Source: Tenrec ecaudatus (Eukaryota > Chordata > Mammalia > Afrosoricida > Tenrecidae). From it: a stretch of DNA of 64,000 nucleotides. Location: positions 62,519,501-62,583,500 of the forward strand of contig NC_134534.1 of NCBI RefSeq assembly GCF_050624435.1. Direction: 5' to 3'. The notes beneath the pieces were generated by a model. The model did not search any database. It saw only the letters and a list, made by a program, of their open reading frames with translations, and was not told where the DNA came from. The position numbers and the translations under genes are program-made. Shown here piece by piece: positions 1 to 12,282 of this stretch (its first letter is position 1; each line of letters begins with the position of its first letter).

Positions 1-1650
1 CCTAGGGACAACTACTTTTTGATAAAGAACTAAAAGTCATTAAATGGATGAGACAGCCTTTTCAACAAATGGCGCTGTAAAAATTGGTTCTTCCCCTGCA
101 AAAGAATGAAATAAGACTCATACCCCAGACCCTGTGAAAAAAATCAAACTTCAGATCGATTGAGGACCTAAATATAAATCACACAATTATTAAGACCATC
201 AATGAAATAGGATCAAACTTAAGGACCCTAGTACAAAGCATAAACACACTACCCAACGGTGTAAGACTGGGTACAAAGTCTTGTGGATTCAATGGCAGTG
301 GTAGCATCACAGGGCTCTGGCAGCTCCCAGCATGGCTCTTCAACAGAAAGGCGAGATGTCAAGGCATCAAAGCAGAGGCCAGTTGCGCAGCAGCTTAGAA
401 AGCATGTCATTATAGAACCTCAAGGCTTAGCATTGTACGCTACAGTGACATGATCCACCAATATCCACTGGTTGGCTCAACCCACTGGTATCACAGAGCA
501 GTTAACTTAGAAAGCAGAGGGCTGGTCCTATCACCAGGAAGAAAGAGAAAGGGACTGGCCCCGAAGAGCCATTTATCTTTGTTATGCCTCCAAAAGAGGT
601 TATTAAGGGGCGACTTGATTGGCAGGCTAAATTCCTCCCACATGTTCATATGGGCGTCATGTTGGCACAAAAACCTAACATAATGAAAACCAACAAAATA
701 GAAAAGATTCACATTACAGAAGACAGTAAGACTTACTAAAAATATGACATGAATGCACAACAAAAGACTTCACCAAAAGAGTGAACAGAAGACCCACGGA
801 TTGGAGAAAAATATTCAGTAATAATATATGAGATAAAGTGCTAATATCTAAAATCTAGAGACAACTACAACATCTTAGCAAGAAAATCACAAATAATCCA
901 GTAAAATTGGGCACAATGCATGCATATACCATTTACCAAAGATGATATATAGGCAGCCAAACACCAGAAGAAGAAATGTTCTTGATGATTAGCAATAAGG
1001 GAAATACAAATTACAACAATGATATCACTTCCCACCAATACTTTTGGCAAAATTCAATAAAGCAGAAAATAACATGCTCCCAAGAAAGTTGAGAGAGATA
1101 GAAATGCTTTTCCATTGCTGGTAGGATTGCAGAATTGTACAACCATCATGGAAATAAATGAAAATCCCACTACCTTATGATCCAGCAATCTCTCTACAGG
1201 ATAGATACCCTAAGGAAATTAAGAATACCACACGAACAGACATATGTACATTTTATTGCAGCAATTTCCACAATACCAAAAACATGGAAACAACCAAAAA
1301 CTCCACTACAGAAAAATGATAAACAAATTTTGCTACATTTATGCTATGGAATCTTACATAGTAACAAAAACAAGGATAACTCTCTTAAACATTGCTATAC
1401 ATGGACAAAAACAGAGAATATTATGTTTATTAAACTCAGTCAATCTTATGAAGATACATATTTAATATCACCAGTGTTATAAGCAAAAACAAAGAAGAAC
1501 TGTGGTTTATATATCAAAAGACAAGACTGATGGCTACTGAGAGACGAAGAATGGGATGGGGCAAAGGGACAAGAAAAGGATGACATTTGGGGGATTAAAA
1601 AGTGGAGGGTTTAGTGGGAATAAATAAATAAAATTCAAATGGCTCCTTAA
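1..1650 (+). mobile_element. Old L1 LINE, ORF2 3' portion and 3' end
   Basis: The strand reads as the last third of an L1 ORF2 plus a short 3' end. Recognisable blocks are the region encoding a 'LFNKWC'-like segment near position 60, a stretch typical of L1 around 760-1050, and the C-terminal block at 1177-1482, where a 101-codon frame contains TWKQPKT, close to the L1 'TWNQPK' motif. Many stops and frameshifts make it dead. It ends in an A-rich tail near 1640-1650. It is cut at the window edge and is interrupted by an LTR at about 258-682. The family is old and I cannot name it. Confidence 0.8.
258..682 (-). mobile_element. ERV-L type LTR inserted in the L1
   Basis: This block breaks the L1 reading: L1-like sequence stops near 257 and resumes near 683. 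Its right end, read on the minus strand, is TGTTAGGTTTTTGTGCCAAC, the kind of start seen in the other ERV-L LTRs of this window. A part near 280-345 resembles the solo LTR at 35171-35722. The left boundary is approximate. No internal ERV sequence is attached, so it is a solo or truncated LTR. Confidence 0.6.
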
Positions 1651-1674
1651 AAAAAATCCCTTCCAGATTCCTCA

Positions 1675-1767
1675 CCCCTCAGATCTAAATACTGGTCTGA
1701 GGGGCTAAAGAGGAAGAAAGGTAAAACTGAAGTGAACTTGGTGTCTTCGATGACATACAAGTTCACT
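1675..1767. other. Two adjacent short hairpins
   Basis: The first hairpin pairs CCCCTCAGAT (1675-1684) with GTCTGAGGGG (1695-1704), 9 of 10 pairs with a 10-nt loop. The second pairs AGTGAACTTG (1731-1740) with CAAGTTCACT (1758-1767), a perfect 10-bp stem, extended inwards by TGTC/GACA after a small bulge. They lie just after the L1 tail and are not explained by it. They may be the remains of a small DNA transposon; a structured RNA cannot be excluded. Confidence 0.5.
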
Positions 1768-2016
1768 GCAAAAAAAAAATTAAGTTTTCATAATTTCAAC
1801 TCCCTATATACTCTATCATAGTCATAGATATATTTTACACATAGGTAATACACATACACAAATTTGGGATTCTCTTATTTGCATTATTTACTTAGCAATT
1901 TTAGAGTCTTCTCACATATTTTCTCCTTTAGGTGAATTTCCTAGCAATTGTCCTTAATTCTTTAATGCCAAACGACCACAATTCCCAAAGTCGGGGTCAT
2001 TCATTCCCTTCCAAAT

Positions 2017-2222
2017 CATCCCGGGGTGTAGTCATCACCCACAGGGTTGCTAAGAGCAAGGTCAACAGTTGGAAACCATTATTCCATCCACTCTGGAAAT
2101 AAAGGACTTTCAAATTCTCCAAAGATTTACAGTCTTGGAAACTCACAGGGGCAGTTAGTTCTACCCTGTTTTATAGGGTCACTATGGGTTGATTTATAAT
2201 CAATGATAGTGAATTTGGCTTT
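2017..2222 (+). repeat. AfroSINE, nearly full length
   Basis: This is a tRNA-derived SINE of the afrotherian type. The head has the 'GGTTGCTAA' and 'GGTCAACAGTTGGAAACC' blocks (the second is the B-box region), the body has the 'GATTTACAGTCTTGGAAAC' block, and the tail has 'TATAGGGTCACTATGGGT'. The tail resembles the 3' end of the RTE copies in this window, which fits mobilisation by RTE. Old and diverged. Confidence 0.85.
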
Positions 2223-2261
2223 AATTTTTTTGCATCATATTGCCTTATCTATGAAGTAACT

Positions 2262-2722
2262 ACTGTATATACTCGAATATAAGCCAACCCGAGTATAAGC
2301 TGAGGTACCTAATTATTACCTGGGAAACCAGAAAAAGTGATTGACATGAGTATAAGCCTAGGGTGGAAAATGCAGGATGTGAATTAACACAGAGACCTGA
2401 GGGGAGCGATGGAGCGCAGCCACAGACACATCCTTACCAGTTCAGCTGCCAGTGTAAGTGAATAACTCCAGGTGCTTCTGCCAATTAGAGCCGCCCACGG
2501 CATAGGATGGCTCTGATTGGTTTGATATGAGTAAACAAAGGTTCAAAGCCCTGTGGTGTAAGCGGGGCTTTGAATGAGCAGTGGAGGAACTAGGAACGGC
2601 AATCACCAGTGAGTTGTTACACCTCGCTGGGGTACCACTGACCTGTGTATAAGCCGAACCCCAGTTTTTCAGCACATCTTTTCTGTTGAAAAACTCGGCT
2701 TATACACGAGTATATATGGTAG
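2262..2722. mobile_element. Non-autonomous DNA transposon with palindromic ends
   Basis: Both ends carry the same motif in inverted orientation: TATATACTCGAATATAAGCC on the left (from about 2267) and its counterpart CGGCTTATACACGAGTATAT on the right (to about 2716). The left part repeats a 'GAGTATAAGC' unit several times (about 2270, 2289, 2347). The right part, 2644-2708, folds on itself: GTGTATAAGCCGA and AGTTTTTCA face TGAAAAACT and CGGCTTATACAC. No transposase is present. It looks like a MITE-type element; I do not name its family. Confidence 0.75.
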
Positions 2723-2751
2723 GTTTGTTATCAAGTACCTCTGCTGTAGAG

Positions 2752-2925
2752 GGACTTTGAGGGTTTGAGAAGGTTTTGTGCTCCTTAGAAGGAGGCCAAC
2801 TATTCAAACCCACCGGCCAGTCCCTTCTTAGGAGAAATCTAGGCCCCCCCAGTCCCATAACCTGGTATGCAGCCGCTCCAAAGGGCAAACAACTTGATGG
2901 CAAGGAGTTTGGCTTTTGTTTTCAG
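2752..2925 (+). repeat. AfroSINE, rearranged body
   Basis: The B-box region (GGCCAACTATTCAAACCCAC near 2791), the 'CTTCTTAGGAGAAA' block and the tail 'CAACTTGATGGCAAGGAGTT' are readable. The central block between about 2840 and 2880 does not match the usual body, so a deletion or replacement occurred there. Confidence 0.75.
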
Positions 2926-5900
2926 CGCTTCTATACATACCCTGAGCCACTACACAAATACTGTGTGCCATCAACCTTATCCTTTGTAAACTGTTGCTGG
3001 TCCGAGATGAAAATAAACTGATCCCACTGTAAAATGATTGTGCCGTGAAAGCAGTAATGGGAATGAGAGGCAGAATTAAGTGTGGCATGAAAACTATGGA
3101 CTACATGAGGAGTGGGAAATATCAATTGAAGAGAAGATTACTGATCTGGTTTTTGAATGGGAAGGATATTCGTCTGGTTTCCTCAAGTCCTGAGTTTTTG
3201 GTACAACAAACTTGAAATTTTCATAGATTGTTAGATCCAATCTTGACAACGATTGTGGAATGAGTAGTAGAATATCTACCTGTGCAGTTTGGGCATAAAA
3301 AGCTAACTAGATATCATCTTAGTAAAATCAGTCATGCATCCTTTTTTCTTATGAAACTATAAACTTGATCCTCTCAATTTTGTTATTGTGTTCTGTTGCT
3401 TGCTGTTAAACATGCTCTGCATCGTTCTTAATATAAGTGAAATAACTGGACTGTTTGAGAGAGTTACACAACTCTGTGATTTCTCTTTTATATCTTCCCA
3501 TATGTTACTGCTTGGTAACTTTTTCATTAACTACAGGAATGTGGAAACTCAAGTCACTAAATTATTATATTAAAATCTCAATTCTAAATGTGCTAACTTT
3601 AGTATACTTTAAATTATGTAATTTCGGGTACAAAATTTCATACAACTCCTGTAATTTTACATACTGACATTCCAGACCTGTGGAATGAGGGTTTGGAAAG
3701 TATTCACTGACATTTCAAGACTCTTTAGAAAGATGAAATTACAAATATGAAGCCTTAAGCAGGTAATTTTAATGTTCAATCTGAAATAGAATGATTGATT
3801 TTTATATGCAAATTCTATCTTTTGAGCTCACTTGAAATCCACACTTTGTATTCCTGGGAAACTTCTCAGAAACTTAATTTGCAGGAAATGACAGGTTCCT
3901 TTGAGGGAAGCATTTCTTACAGAGACCTCTTCGCTGAAGTGCGAATGAGTGAAACAGGAAACTTGGACAGCTTGAGATGGTTATCAGGAAATATCGTTTT
4001 TTGCTTTGGTTTTGTGCTAAAACATTTTAAAAAATAAAATTAACATGAGGCACTCCTCTATTTTGTGAAAGGAAAAAGCATGCATGTAGGTGTTAGAGGG
4101 CTGGCTGTTCCCAGTAATAGGAGATTTGATAAAATGCCCGGTCGGTTCCATTTGTATAAATGGTCTGGAATGGTTTATGGTCTCACATCAGTTCAGTCAT
4201 TTAAATGCTGGAGTCTAGCTCTCTTCGTTGAGCTTATATAAATCCGGAATCAGGCAACTAATCATTTGTATTGCCCTGAGCTGCAATAGTGAGAACAGCC
4301 ACATAAAACCAGATGAAACAGCTTCATTTACAATTACAAAGGCAAGGGCTTTCTCAGAACAAAATGCAGTTTTGCTGCAGCAATTCCATTTTCTAGATGC
4401 CATCTTCTTTATTTGAAAAATATGCAAAATCATTGAAAATGGTTCTCCCTTACCTTTCTTCTTTTTCTTCCTTTCTTTGATTTTTTATTTTGGTATATTC
4501 TATGAACTATTTTACACAGGAGCTTGACGGGAGAAAGAAATATGTAAATTTTTCATTGAAATTTCATTTTCAAATCTGTCTAATTGGGATCTAATTGTTT
4601 TCTCTGGGTAAGAAAATAATTATCCAAACTATTTTGCCACAATGCTACTGGATGCTCTAATGCCATTTCTGTTGTGTTCTTTTTTATGAAATAATACAAC
4701 AAATGATGCAACGATGTTATAAGCTATAACCATGAAACTTATTAAAATGCTGAGTAAACTTATTTCAAATGATATTGTCCTTTGTATATTTGAAGAGATA
4801 AAAATCCTCTGTAGAAAATATGAAATTTTACACAGAATACAAAGTGTATGCTATGCAATAGAGATAAAAGAGAATTATAATAATGTTTTTTACTTACATT
4901 GTAATAATTGCAATCATGTATTTTATTTTCACATTAAGTCTTTCACATTCATTGGATTTTAACATCCTTTATAAATTGGGAATAAACATAAAAGAGCCTA
5001 AAGTTATATAAAGTGTTTTCAAATAATATATACACACATATGTATATACATGCTATATATACATATTGTCTACATATAAATAATATACATCATCTATTTT
5101 TTATTTAAAAAGGTTCTTAAAGTGTAACTTTCAGGTGAGAATCATAAACAGCTGACACTAGTCCCATTTTGACATCTGTTAACTGATTTTATAGAATAGT
5201 GTTTAAAGCTAGCTTCAGACATCATTATGTAATACACACAAGAACCAATAAGGTCAGCATGCCATTACAACAAGTCACAGCGGCTCGATGTCAAAGAGCG
5301 CTGTGCCTTTAATCGTTTCCTGTACACAATGTGCTCTTGTCCCACCAATGTGACTGCACTTGGGGCCACAAATTAACAGATTAATATTGATAGCTCTTGA
5401 GTCTGATTTTTAAAAATGAGCTGGTGCATTTTCTCCATATTTTCAAATCAAAATGTCCTCTTTCTTGGAAAGCTATCACATTCACAGGAAAAACAGCAAC
5501 TGCTTCCACCAGGGTCTATTTCTCATTCTAGTTCACTTACCAGGCCTCGTTCTCCATTTCCCTGAGTTTTGAATGTCAGGCTATATCCTCAAACAAAAGG
5601 CTTCTCCTGATTAGAGTATTCCAAACTGAGTAAGAGAAAAAAAACACTAAATAAATAAATAAATACAAATTCCTTGGGCATTTCTGCATTTATAGCATGT
5701 TCCTCTTATATACTGGTGCTCAGAAACAAGTTGCAGGTGTTACCTCTCTGTATGTCATTAACATGCACCCTATTGTGTTCTGAACCCATGTATTTCATCC
5801 CCAAATAAAGTCCTAGATAGGAAACGAATTATGCTCTTTTTTATGGGTCTAGTATCCCAGCTATATAGAAGATGCTCATCAAATTTTGGTTATGATTTGG

Positions 5901-8900
5901 GTTCACCGAACCCCAGGCTCACGCATACAGAGAGGGTTTGATAAGCCACATTATGCACAGGGAATGTAAAATTCAATTTTATCTTTGTAAAGGCCCTTGA
6001 GCAATATTTGCTGGGTGAGAAAAATACAGACAGCATTTTTAAAAACTGCTCAGGTGGTGCATCTGAATATCATAATACACTCTAATCTGCTACACATATT
6101 ACAAATCCAACCATAAGAACACACTTAAGATCGCAAAAGTTAACCTCTGAAGGGAACACTAAGGCCAAATGCTCCTTAGATTTTCATTTCACGACATTAG
6201 TAAAAATATCCCAGGGGAATGTACAGGCCCCAGCTCACTTTGCATTTCCAATTGTCATACATAAACACATAAAATAGGATATGGACGATTTGATCCATGG
6301 TGCATATGGATTACAAATAAATATGAAAACCTTAATTCCTTCAGCTTCTGTTCACTTTGAACATATCTTCTCTATTACACTCGTAGGTGATTTTACCATC
6401 TCTTAGCCATGCAAAAGCTATAGTGTTTCAAAAGCTGCAGATTAGTGACGGTGGCAGCTTATTTCTTTTGGTTATCTACAGCACTATCTTACAGTCTTGA
6501 GGCAGAAAAGAATATTATCTGCGTGACAGTTATGGCTGGAGCCATCTATACTCTTCATGGTGTCGGCACTCCAAGTGCTCTGAATAGAAATCATTCCGTT
6601 TAAGACATTTACTGTAGTTTCTTTAAAACTTAAAATCAGAAAGAGCTGAGAGTTACAACTGAGGTTATACAAAAATGTTCAGTGAGCTCTTGGGTAGAAA
6701 AGCATATAAGAGGTTCGGTGGGTTCTTGTGATGAGGGCTTGTTCAGGTCGATTTACTTATCTTTGGTAAAGGCATTGACCATAGCCAGGTAACCTCTAAA
6801 CCTGCTTTGTTTCTTTACTTCATTTTCATCACAAATAACGTGCTACTCTGATTGCGTGAAATCATCAGGAGTGTCTTCAATTACGGTGCCGCCTCTGATC
6901 ACAATACCTTCCTCCCCTTGGAATCTGAGGGCTGATGGGAGAAAAGAGTGGGGGCAGGTGTCGTGAGAGCAATCTCACAGCTAGTTATGTATTACAAATG
7001 CCTGGTTACAAGGAAAGTGTGTATGTTCATAAAGGTAATTTCCAAGCTGGAGTTATGATTGCAATAATGGTTCGTTCATATCTGCATTTCATTTAAATGC
7101 ACTGTTTTGACTTACCGACCGTTTTCAAAGGTGGTATAGCTAAACTTTTTCACATGACCACTGAGGTAATGACAGCAGTACCTTGCCAGGAAACTGCATG
7201 ACTTGCTGATACTTCCATTCTCCGCAGCAGCTTATGAAATAATCAAAATGTGTGCATGAAATGGCGGCCTGCTCTGAATTTATTTTAATATAGATGGGCT
7301 TACTCTGAGGGAAGGAAAGTGTTTGGGTCCTCAATGCAAGAGACAATGACTTTGCACAAAGCTGAATTTTACTAGCAGAGAAGATGGATATATGGGTATT
7401 AGACGTTTCATAGCTACAGGAAGGATAATCTTTCAATCAGATTAATGAGAAAATATATTGCATGGGCCCTACAGCACTTTTTGCTTTCCAGGCTAATGCG
7501 TGATTTAAATCCCCAAAGTACATTTTCAGCATTACAATATCCTTTGATAATAATGTCACTTGCACAAAGACAGATAAAAATAAAACAGTCCCCCTTGATT
7601 TCCCATTTTAGATTTGAAGTATATTTTCTGTTCTTTGCTGGCAATGTAGTGAATTCTATTGAGAAGAGTCACATTTAATAAGACAAAGAGAATTTTCTAA
7701 TTATGCAACCTGTCAAGATTGGAATCTATGGGATTGCAAGTGCAATTGAAGAAACAGAGGAAGCAATTGCATATAGTCTCGTTTACTTTGGTGTATGATT
7801 ACTGTTTGCGCTATGGCTAAATATAAATCAAGCAAATACACAGAGACATGCTTTCAGGTAAATACCAAAAGGCAGATTTCAGAAGGGGTCCTACAATTCC
7901 CATTCCATTTTCCATTAAACACTTTTCTGAGGCCTCCTAAATTATCTATTGAAATACAGCATTACCCAATGAAAAATTTGCAACAGCAAAATAGGACGCT
8001 GTGTTACATAATCAGCCAATACAAAAATGTGGAAAGCTAAATATTCCTATACAATAAATACATGTACATAATTATGGATGATGAAAATCTACTAGAGGGC
8101 AGTGATTTTCTGGGAAAAAAATAGATACTAGAGAAAATAGAAACAATGATTCTAGAACATAACGTTTTTCATTTTGTTTTTGCCTAATTTGTATTACAAC
8201 TGTGCAGACATTAAAGAAAATCTTGCTACTATTCAAATGATTCCATGGAAGTTATCACAAGCTATTCTGTGTGAGCCTCTGGGGAATAGTTCCCTGTGCC
8301 TTATCAAGCAGTTCTCTCTCTTTCTTTTTATTTTCCCCAAGCATTGCATTTTCTGAAGCACTATGGCACGCTGGACAAGGAAAATAAATATTGTTCTTCA
8401 ATGGCTTTCTCATATGTTCTGTATATGCTAACTGGAACACAATCAATTATTATGAATATGATCATAAGGTAAAAACAATTCTACTAGTACTCTGCTGATA
8501 ATAATTATGATAAATAGGTATTAACTTGAATCGTACTTGCAGAAGTATAAAGTATGAGAAAAAACATAGCTAAGAAAAATATACAATAGTAGTGATTTCT
8601 AACTAGGGATTTAACTATTGAAAAGTTAAATTTTAATCTCCAAAGAATAAATGTCAGATTATTAGCGTCTAAAAATATGTTGACAATATATTCAAATGTT
8701 CATAGTTTTGCAAACATTTTATTTTAAGCTATCTAAACATATGTATTTTATGGTGTTTACCGGAAGTAGGATATTTTCAAGGCATTAAATATAACTGATT
8801 AAATTAAAATACTAATATACAGATAATTTGTAAAATGTATTTGATACTTTAAAAGAAAAGTATCAATTATTATAGCACCCCAATCTACATTTGTTACAAT

Positions 8901-9215
8901 AATGAAGCTATTCAAACAGGTGCATGGCTTTAAAATTAGTTTCTGGATCAGCATTTTGGATATATAAAGTTAAGGAAGTCTTTATTCTATGTTCTCAATT
9001 TCATAACCTTATCTACCCATATTACATGAAAACTTGAAATATATACAGTTAAAGCCTCTTTATGTTATATCACCTACATCTGAGGATTTTTATAATGGCA
9101 TATTATAATATTCATTATCAAGCTATTCATAAACACCAGTTCAATTTCCTATTTTTCATTTCATGAAAACTGAATTCTTATCAAGGCAATGGAGCTATGT
9201 GTAAACAATGCCATA
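2926..9215. other. Repeat-poor non-coding stretch
   Basis: About 6.3 kb with no SINE, LTR, RTE or clear L1 that I can recognise, in a window where most other places are repeats. No frame looks like an exon; the longest ones (for example 7140-7436 minus, 98 codons) have no family resemblance and no splice context. Low-complexity TA/CA sequence lies at 5025-5100 and an (AAAT)n run at about 5646-5668. Blocks near 4200-4430, 5270-5400, 7030-7110 and 7620-7780 have even composition and look like candidate conserved non-coding elements, which is inference only. Confidence 0.5.
5025..5100. repeat. TA/CA-rich low-complexity sequence
   Basis: An irregular alternating purine-pyrimidine run of ATATAC-like units. 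It is simple sequence and probably variable in length between individuals. Confidence 0.7.
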
Positions 9216-9390
9216 TTAATGAGGACTGTCCATAGACAAAATCTATAGGTTTGCTGGTGACTACTTTGATTTCGCATCAGGGTTATATTTACCATCCTTA
9301 CTCAGTCTTCATGCTGAGCAAATTCAGAGAAAGTGGATTATATGATGAAGACTTCGGCATCAGTATTAAAGGAACTTTTAGTGGATTGTA
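9216..9390 (+). pseudogene. RTE LINE fragment, RT region, plus orientation
   Basis: The stretch follows the RTE reverse transcriptase region just before the YADD box, including 'CATCAGGGTTATATTTACC', 'CATGCTGAGCAAATTC' and 'GGATTATATGATGAAGAC'. It is very short and carries stops. It lies directly beside a minus-strand RTE piece (9425-10090) that contains the same segment, so the two form an inverted pair. Confidence 0.65.
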
Positions 9391-9424
9391 GCTCAAATAA
9401 GCCAAATGAAGATGGAAATTGTCA

Positions 9425-10090
9425 AGGATCTCTTGATAACTGCTTCCATGGGCACTGATTATAGATCCAAGCAAGGGGAAATCAATGACAACCTCATTAT
9501 TTCCTCATTGTATCATAATGTTTCCTATCGGTTGAGTTATGCCAATTCTGGTCTTCTTTACATTGAGTTTCTGTTCATCTTTATCAGCAAGTACTTCAAG
9601 TCCTCCTCACTTTCAACGACCAAGGTTTTGTGATCTGCATATTGAACACTGTTAATATTTCTTCCTCCAACCCTGATGTCACATTCTTCTTTATATAATC
9701 TAATTCTCAATTCATTTGCTCAGTATGCAGATTTAAAACCATTTAAATCCTCATTTAAAACCATGCAGTGCCCCCTTGTTCTGCTCTGATCCAAGTTCAG
9801 GTTTTCTGTGAGTATAACAAAGTGATCTGGGAACTGTTCAAAGGCTTTCCATAGTTTGTTGTGATCCATACAGTCAAATACCTTTGTATTGTCAACAAGA
9901 CACAAGTGAACATCTTTCTCATGTTCTCTTCTATCAGCCAAGATCTATTTAATGTCAGTGATGATATCTCTTGTTCAATGTCCTTTTCTGACTCCAGCCT
10001 GAACCTCTGGCAGTTTCCCATCAATATATGGTTGAAACTGTTGTTGATGATCTTCAGCAAACTTAGATTTACATATGATAATGATAAACT
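9425..10090 (-). pseudogene. RTE (Bov-B-like) reverse transcriptase fragment
   Basis: Read on the minus strand this is the RTE reverse transcriptase palm. Near 9840-9930 the frame gives DNTKVFDCMDHNKLWKAF, the family's 'DYAKAFDCVDHNKLW' block (motif A, with the first catalytic Asp replaced by Asn at the start of the block but the FDC Asp kept). The YADD box reads YADH at 9630-9641, so a catalytic residue is lost. The upstream 'DISC...' block lies around 9960-10020. Frame breaks are frequent. Neither end is a proper RTE terminus, so it is an internal piece left by rearrangement. Confidence 0.8.
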
Positions 10091-10094
10091 CATC

Positions 10095-10335
10095 ATAGCT
10101 ATGACAAATATCAAATATGTTCCACAATGTTCTAAGGATGAATACATATTGCTTCATTAAATCTTCATAACGCTGTCCTGTAAAACTTTTATACATATTT
10201 TAATTATTAAGATATTGATACTTTGTGGAATTTTGTCACTTATCTAAGTCACATAACTTTGTGAAACTTAGTCACATAACTAATAAATATCAGAGTCTGT
10301 ATTGAAACCAAGACAAGAGAATCAGGCTCTCAAAT
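10095..10335 (+). repeat. MIR-type ancient SINE
   Basis: The right half, AAGTCACATAACTAATAAAT followed by 'CAGAGTCTGTATTGAAACC', matches the conserved MIR core and 3' part ('AAGGTCACACAGCTAGTAAG' type). The left half has the 'TTCATTAAATCTTCATAACG' block. Such elements predate placental radiation. Confidence 0.65.
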
Positions 10336-11066
10336 ATAGTTTCTTAATGATCAAGTGAAAATAATTGCTTTACACCTCCCTTCCCAATTCTTTGTGGCAA
10401 ATACATTTAGGAATAAGCTCTTCTCTTGAACTTCTTATCTTAAATAAAAAAATAAGTAACTATTTGTAAGGAAGACAACAATATTTATCTAATCAATTTC
10501 AGGTATTTAAAATTTCAGTAAAACAAGCAGTAACCTAGAAGGTAAAAATTATTGACTATATAGTATTGACTAGTGGTTGAAAAATATGTACTGTAGTTGG
10601 AAGGGACAAAGTATTATTCTTTGACTGATCAGAAGTTTATTGAAAAATGGGTTAAAGCACCTATTCTTTTATTCTGTAAGACTTCTGCTTAGGGGAATTA
10701 GTCAAGAGAGGGAGTAGGGTTTGGGTAAATTCTTGTTTCTAGGTGTGTTCAATAAGGTTTTCTATTACATTTTCTAAGCAATCAAATTAGGGAATTCAGG
10801 TGTTTGAATCAGATATAAATTAATTTTACCAAAAGGAGAAGAACATAAATTAATGGCAACTGAAATAGTCACTTATCTCATTATACAAGAAACTTGAATG
10901 ATGACATCTCTTGTCCTGTGTACTACTCAACAACCTAGTTCAAGAATTCAGGTGGATGTACATGTCTGTACCATCACTGGTGGCATGTAGATGTGGTCTT
11001 ACTGCTCATTAGTCTGTAGCTTTAACATGGCTGTTTCACTCCAGGAAGTTTATATCATAAAATAAG
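10336..11066. other. No feature recognised
   Basis: AT-rich unique-looking sequence. I see no coding frame, repeat or structure here. Confidence 0.5.
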
Positions 11067-11079
11067 TTGATTGATAGAT

Positions 11080-11130
<51 letters not shown>

Positions 11131-11137
11131 GATAGAC
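11067..11137. repeat. (GATA)n microsatellite
   Basis: About fifteen uninterrupted GATA (AGAT) units, flanked by imperfect ones (GATGATAGA, GATAGACAG). A reverse frame across it yields a long ISLSIYLSIYL peptide, which is an artefact of the repeat. Confidence 0.95.
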
Positions 11138-12282
11138 AGATATGGCAAAATAAAATAGCAGCAAAACATATAAAACTTTAAAGCAAATATTGGGGGCAAA
11201 TACTTTCTTATGTTTAAACATCTTACCAGGAAAGTTCATTCTATGGTTGTCACCTTCTATCTTGTTCCTTTTAAATGTTCTTTGAGTTTGGGGAAAAATA
11301 TGTGAAGTAAAGTTTTCCAAGAAAATTCTCATATTAGCTATTGCTAATCTTGAAGAATAAGTAGGTGCATTGTTTGATAGAAAGTAATTCTTTAGCTCAG
11401 CCTTCCTGATTTTCCTTTTATCTGTGAATTTTTCCATTTTCTTAATAACATACCCTCACAATTGTCTTGTGCCCATAGGAAAAAAATGCATCAAGATTAC
11501 ATCTTTGAAATCAGCACCCCTTACCATTAAGCAAACAAACAAAAACAATTGCTGTCAATTTCTGAGATGACCTATGTGCTTTGAATTTAACTGGCCCAGA
11601 AAATTTCCCAGAAGTCAATGCTTTGACTGTACATTTTGTTTGAAGCCATCCTAATTAGTCTGACTGGCAAGTGCATTGCATGACTGAAAGAACGTGTCTA
11701 TAGTGATTCACTGATCACAGAGACATGATGAAACATGATTTCTTTTGAGAATGGGAACTCAAAATTAATGCTACTTGTTTACTGTGTATGAAATTGGAAC
11801 TCCAAAAAAACATAGGAGGGAAACCAAAAAAAATGGAAGAACGAATAGCTGATTATTTTCTTAATTTGATAAAAATGAAAATCCATAGTTTAAATAACCT
11901 CAAATAGAATAAACTCAAAGATTATCACTTGTTGAAAAAAAAGGAAAAAGTCTTAAAAAACCCCAGAAAAAGAAGATACATTACATACACACAAAACAGG
12001 TTATAATTGGACAGATTCCTTTAGAAACTAGTGTGTAAACCAGGAAAATTGAATTAATAATAGAATAGCTCTAAAACATAAGCATTAGAAAGCATCACCT
12101 AGCCTAATGGAACTTTAACAATTCAACAACTTCAAACAATTCTGCCACTGAGTACTAAAGCAGAGCAAAGGAATAAATAAATCCCTATGATTCAATTAAA
12201 TTCTGATTTATTTGAAACTATTTGAAAATAGTAGAGACTACTACTTCCTTATTCTGTTTACTTCATATGACCTAGATTCAAA
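11138..12282. other. Mostly unassigned; weak L1 ORF1-like trace at 11800-12230
   Basis: Most of this stretch shows nothing I can name. Between about 11930 and 12020 the plus strand gives a broken peptide with VLKNPRKRRYITY, which resembles the C-terminal domain of old L1 ORF1 proteins ('ILKAAREKKQVTYKG'). The resemblance is weak and the flanks carry stops; it could be chance. Confidence 0.35.

Noticed and set aside
5270..5400. Possible structural RNA or short exon
   Set aside because: Sequence complexity is good, but I find neither an open frame with splice sites nor a recognisable RNA fold; kept only as a candidate conserved block.
11036..11437. 133-codon minus-strand frame with ISLSIYLSIYL repeats
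   Set aside because: It reads through the (GATA)n microsatellite, the rest has no family resemblance, and no exon context is visible.
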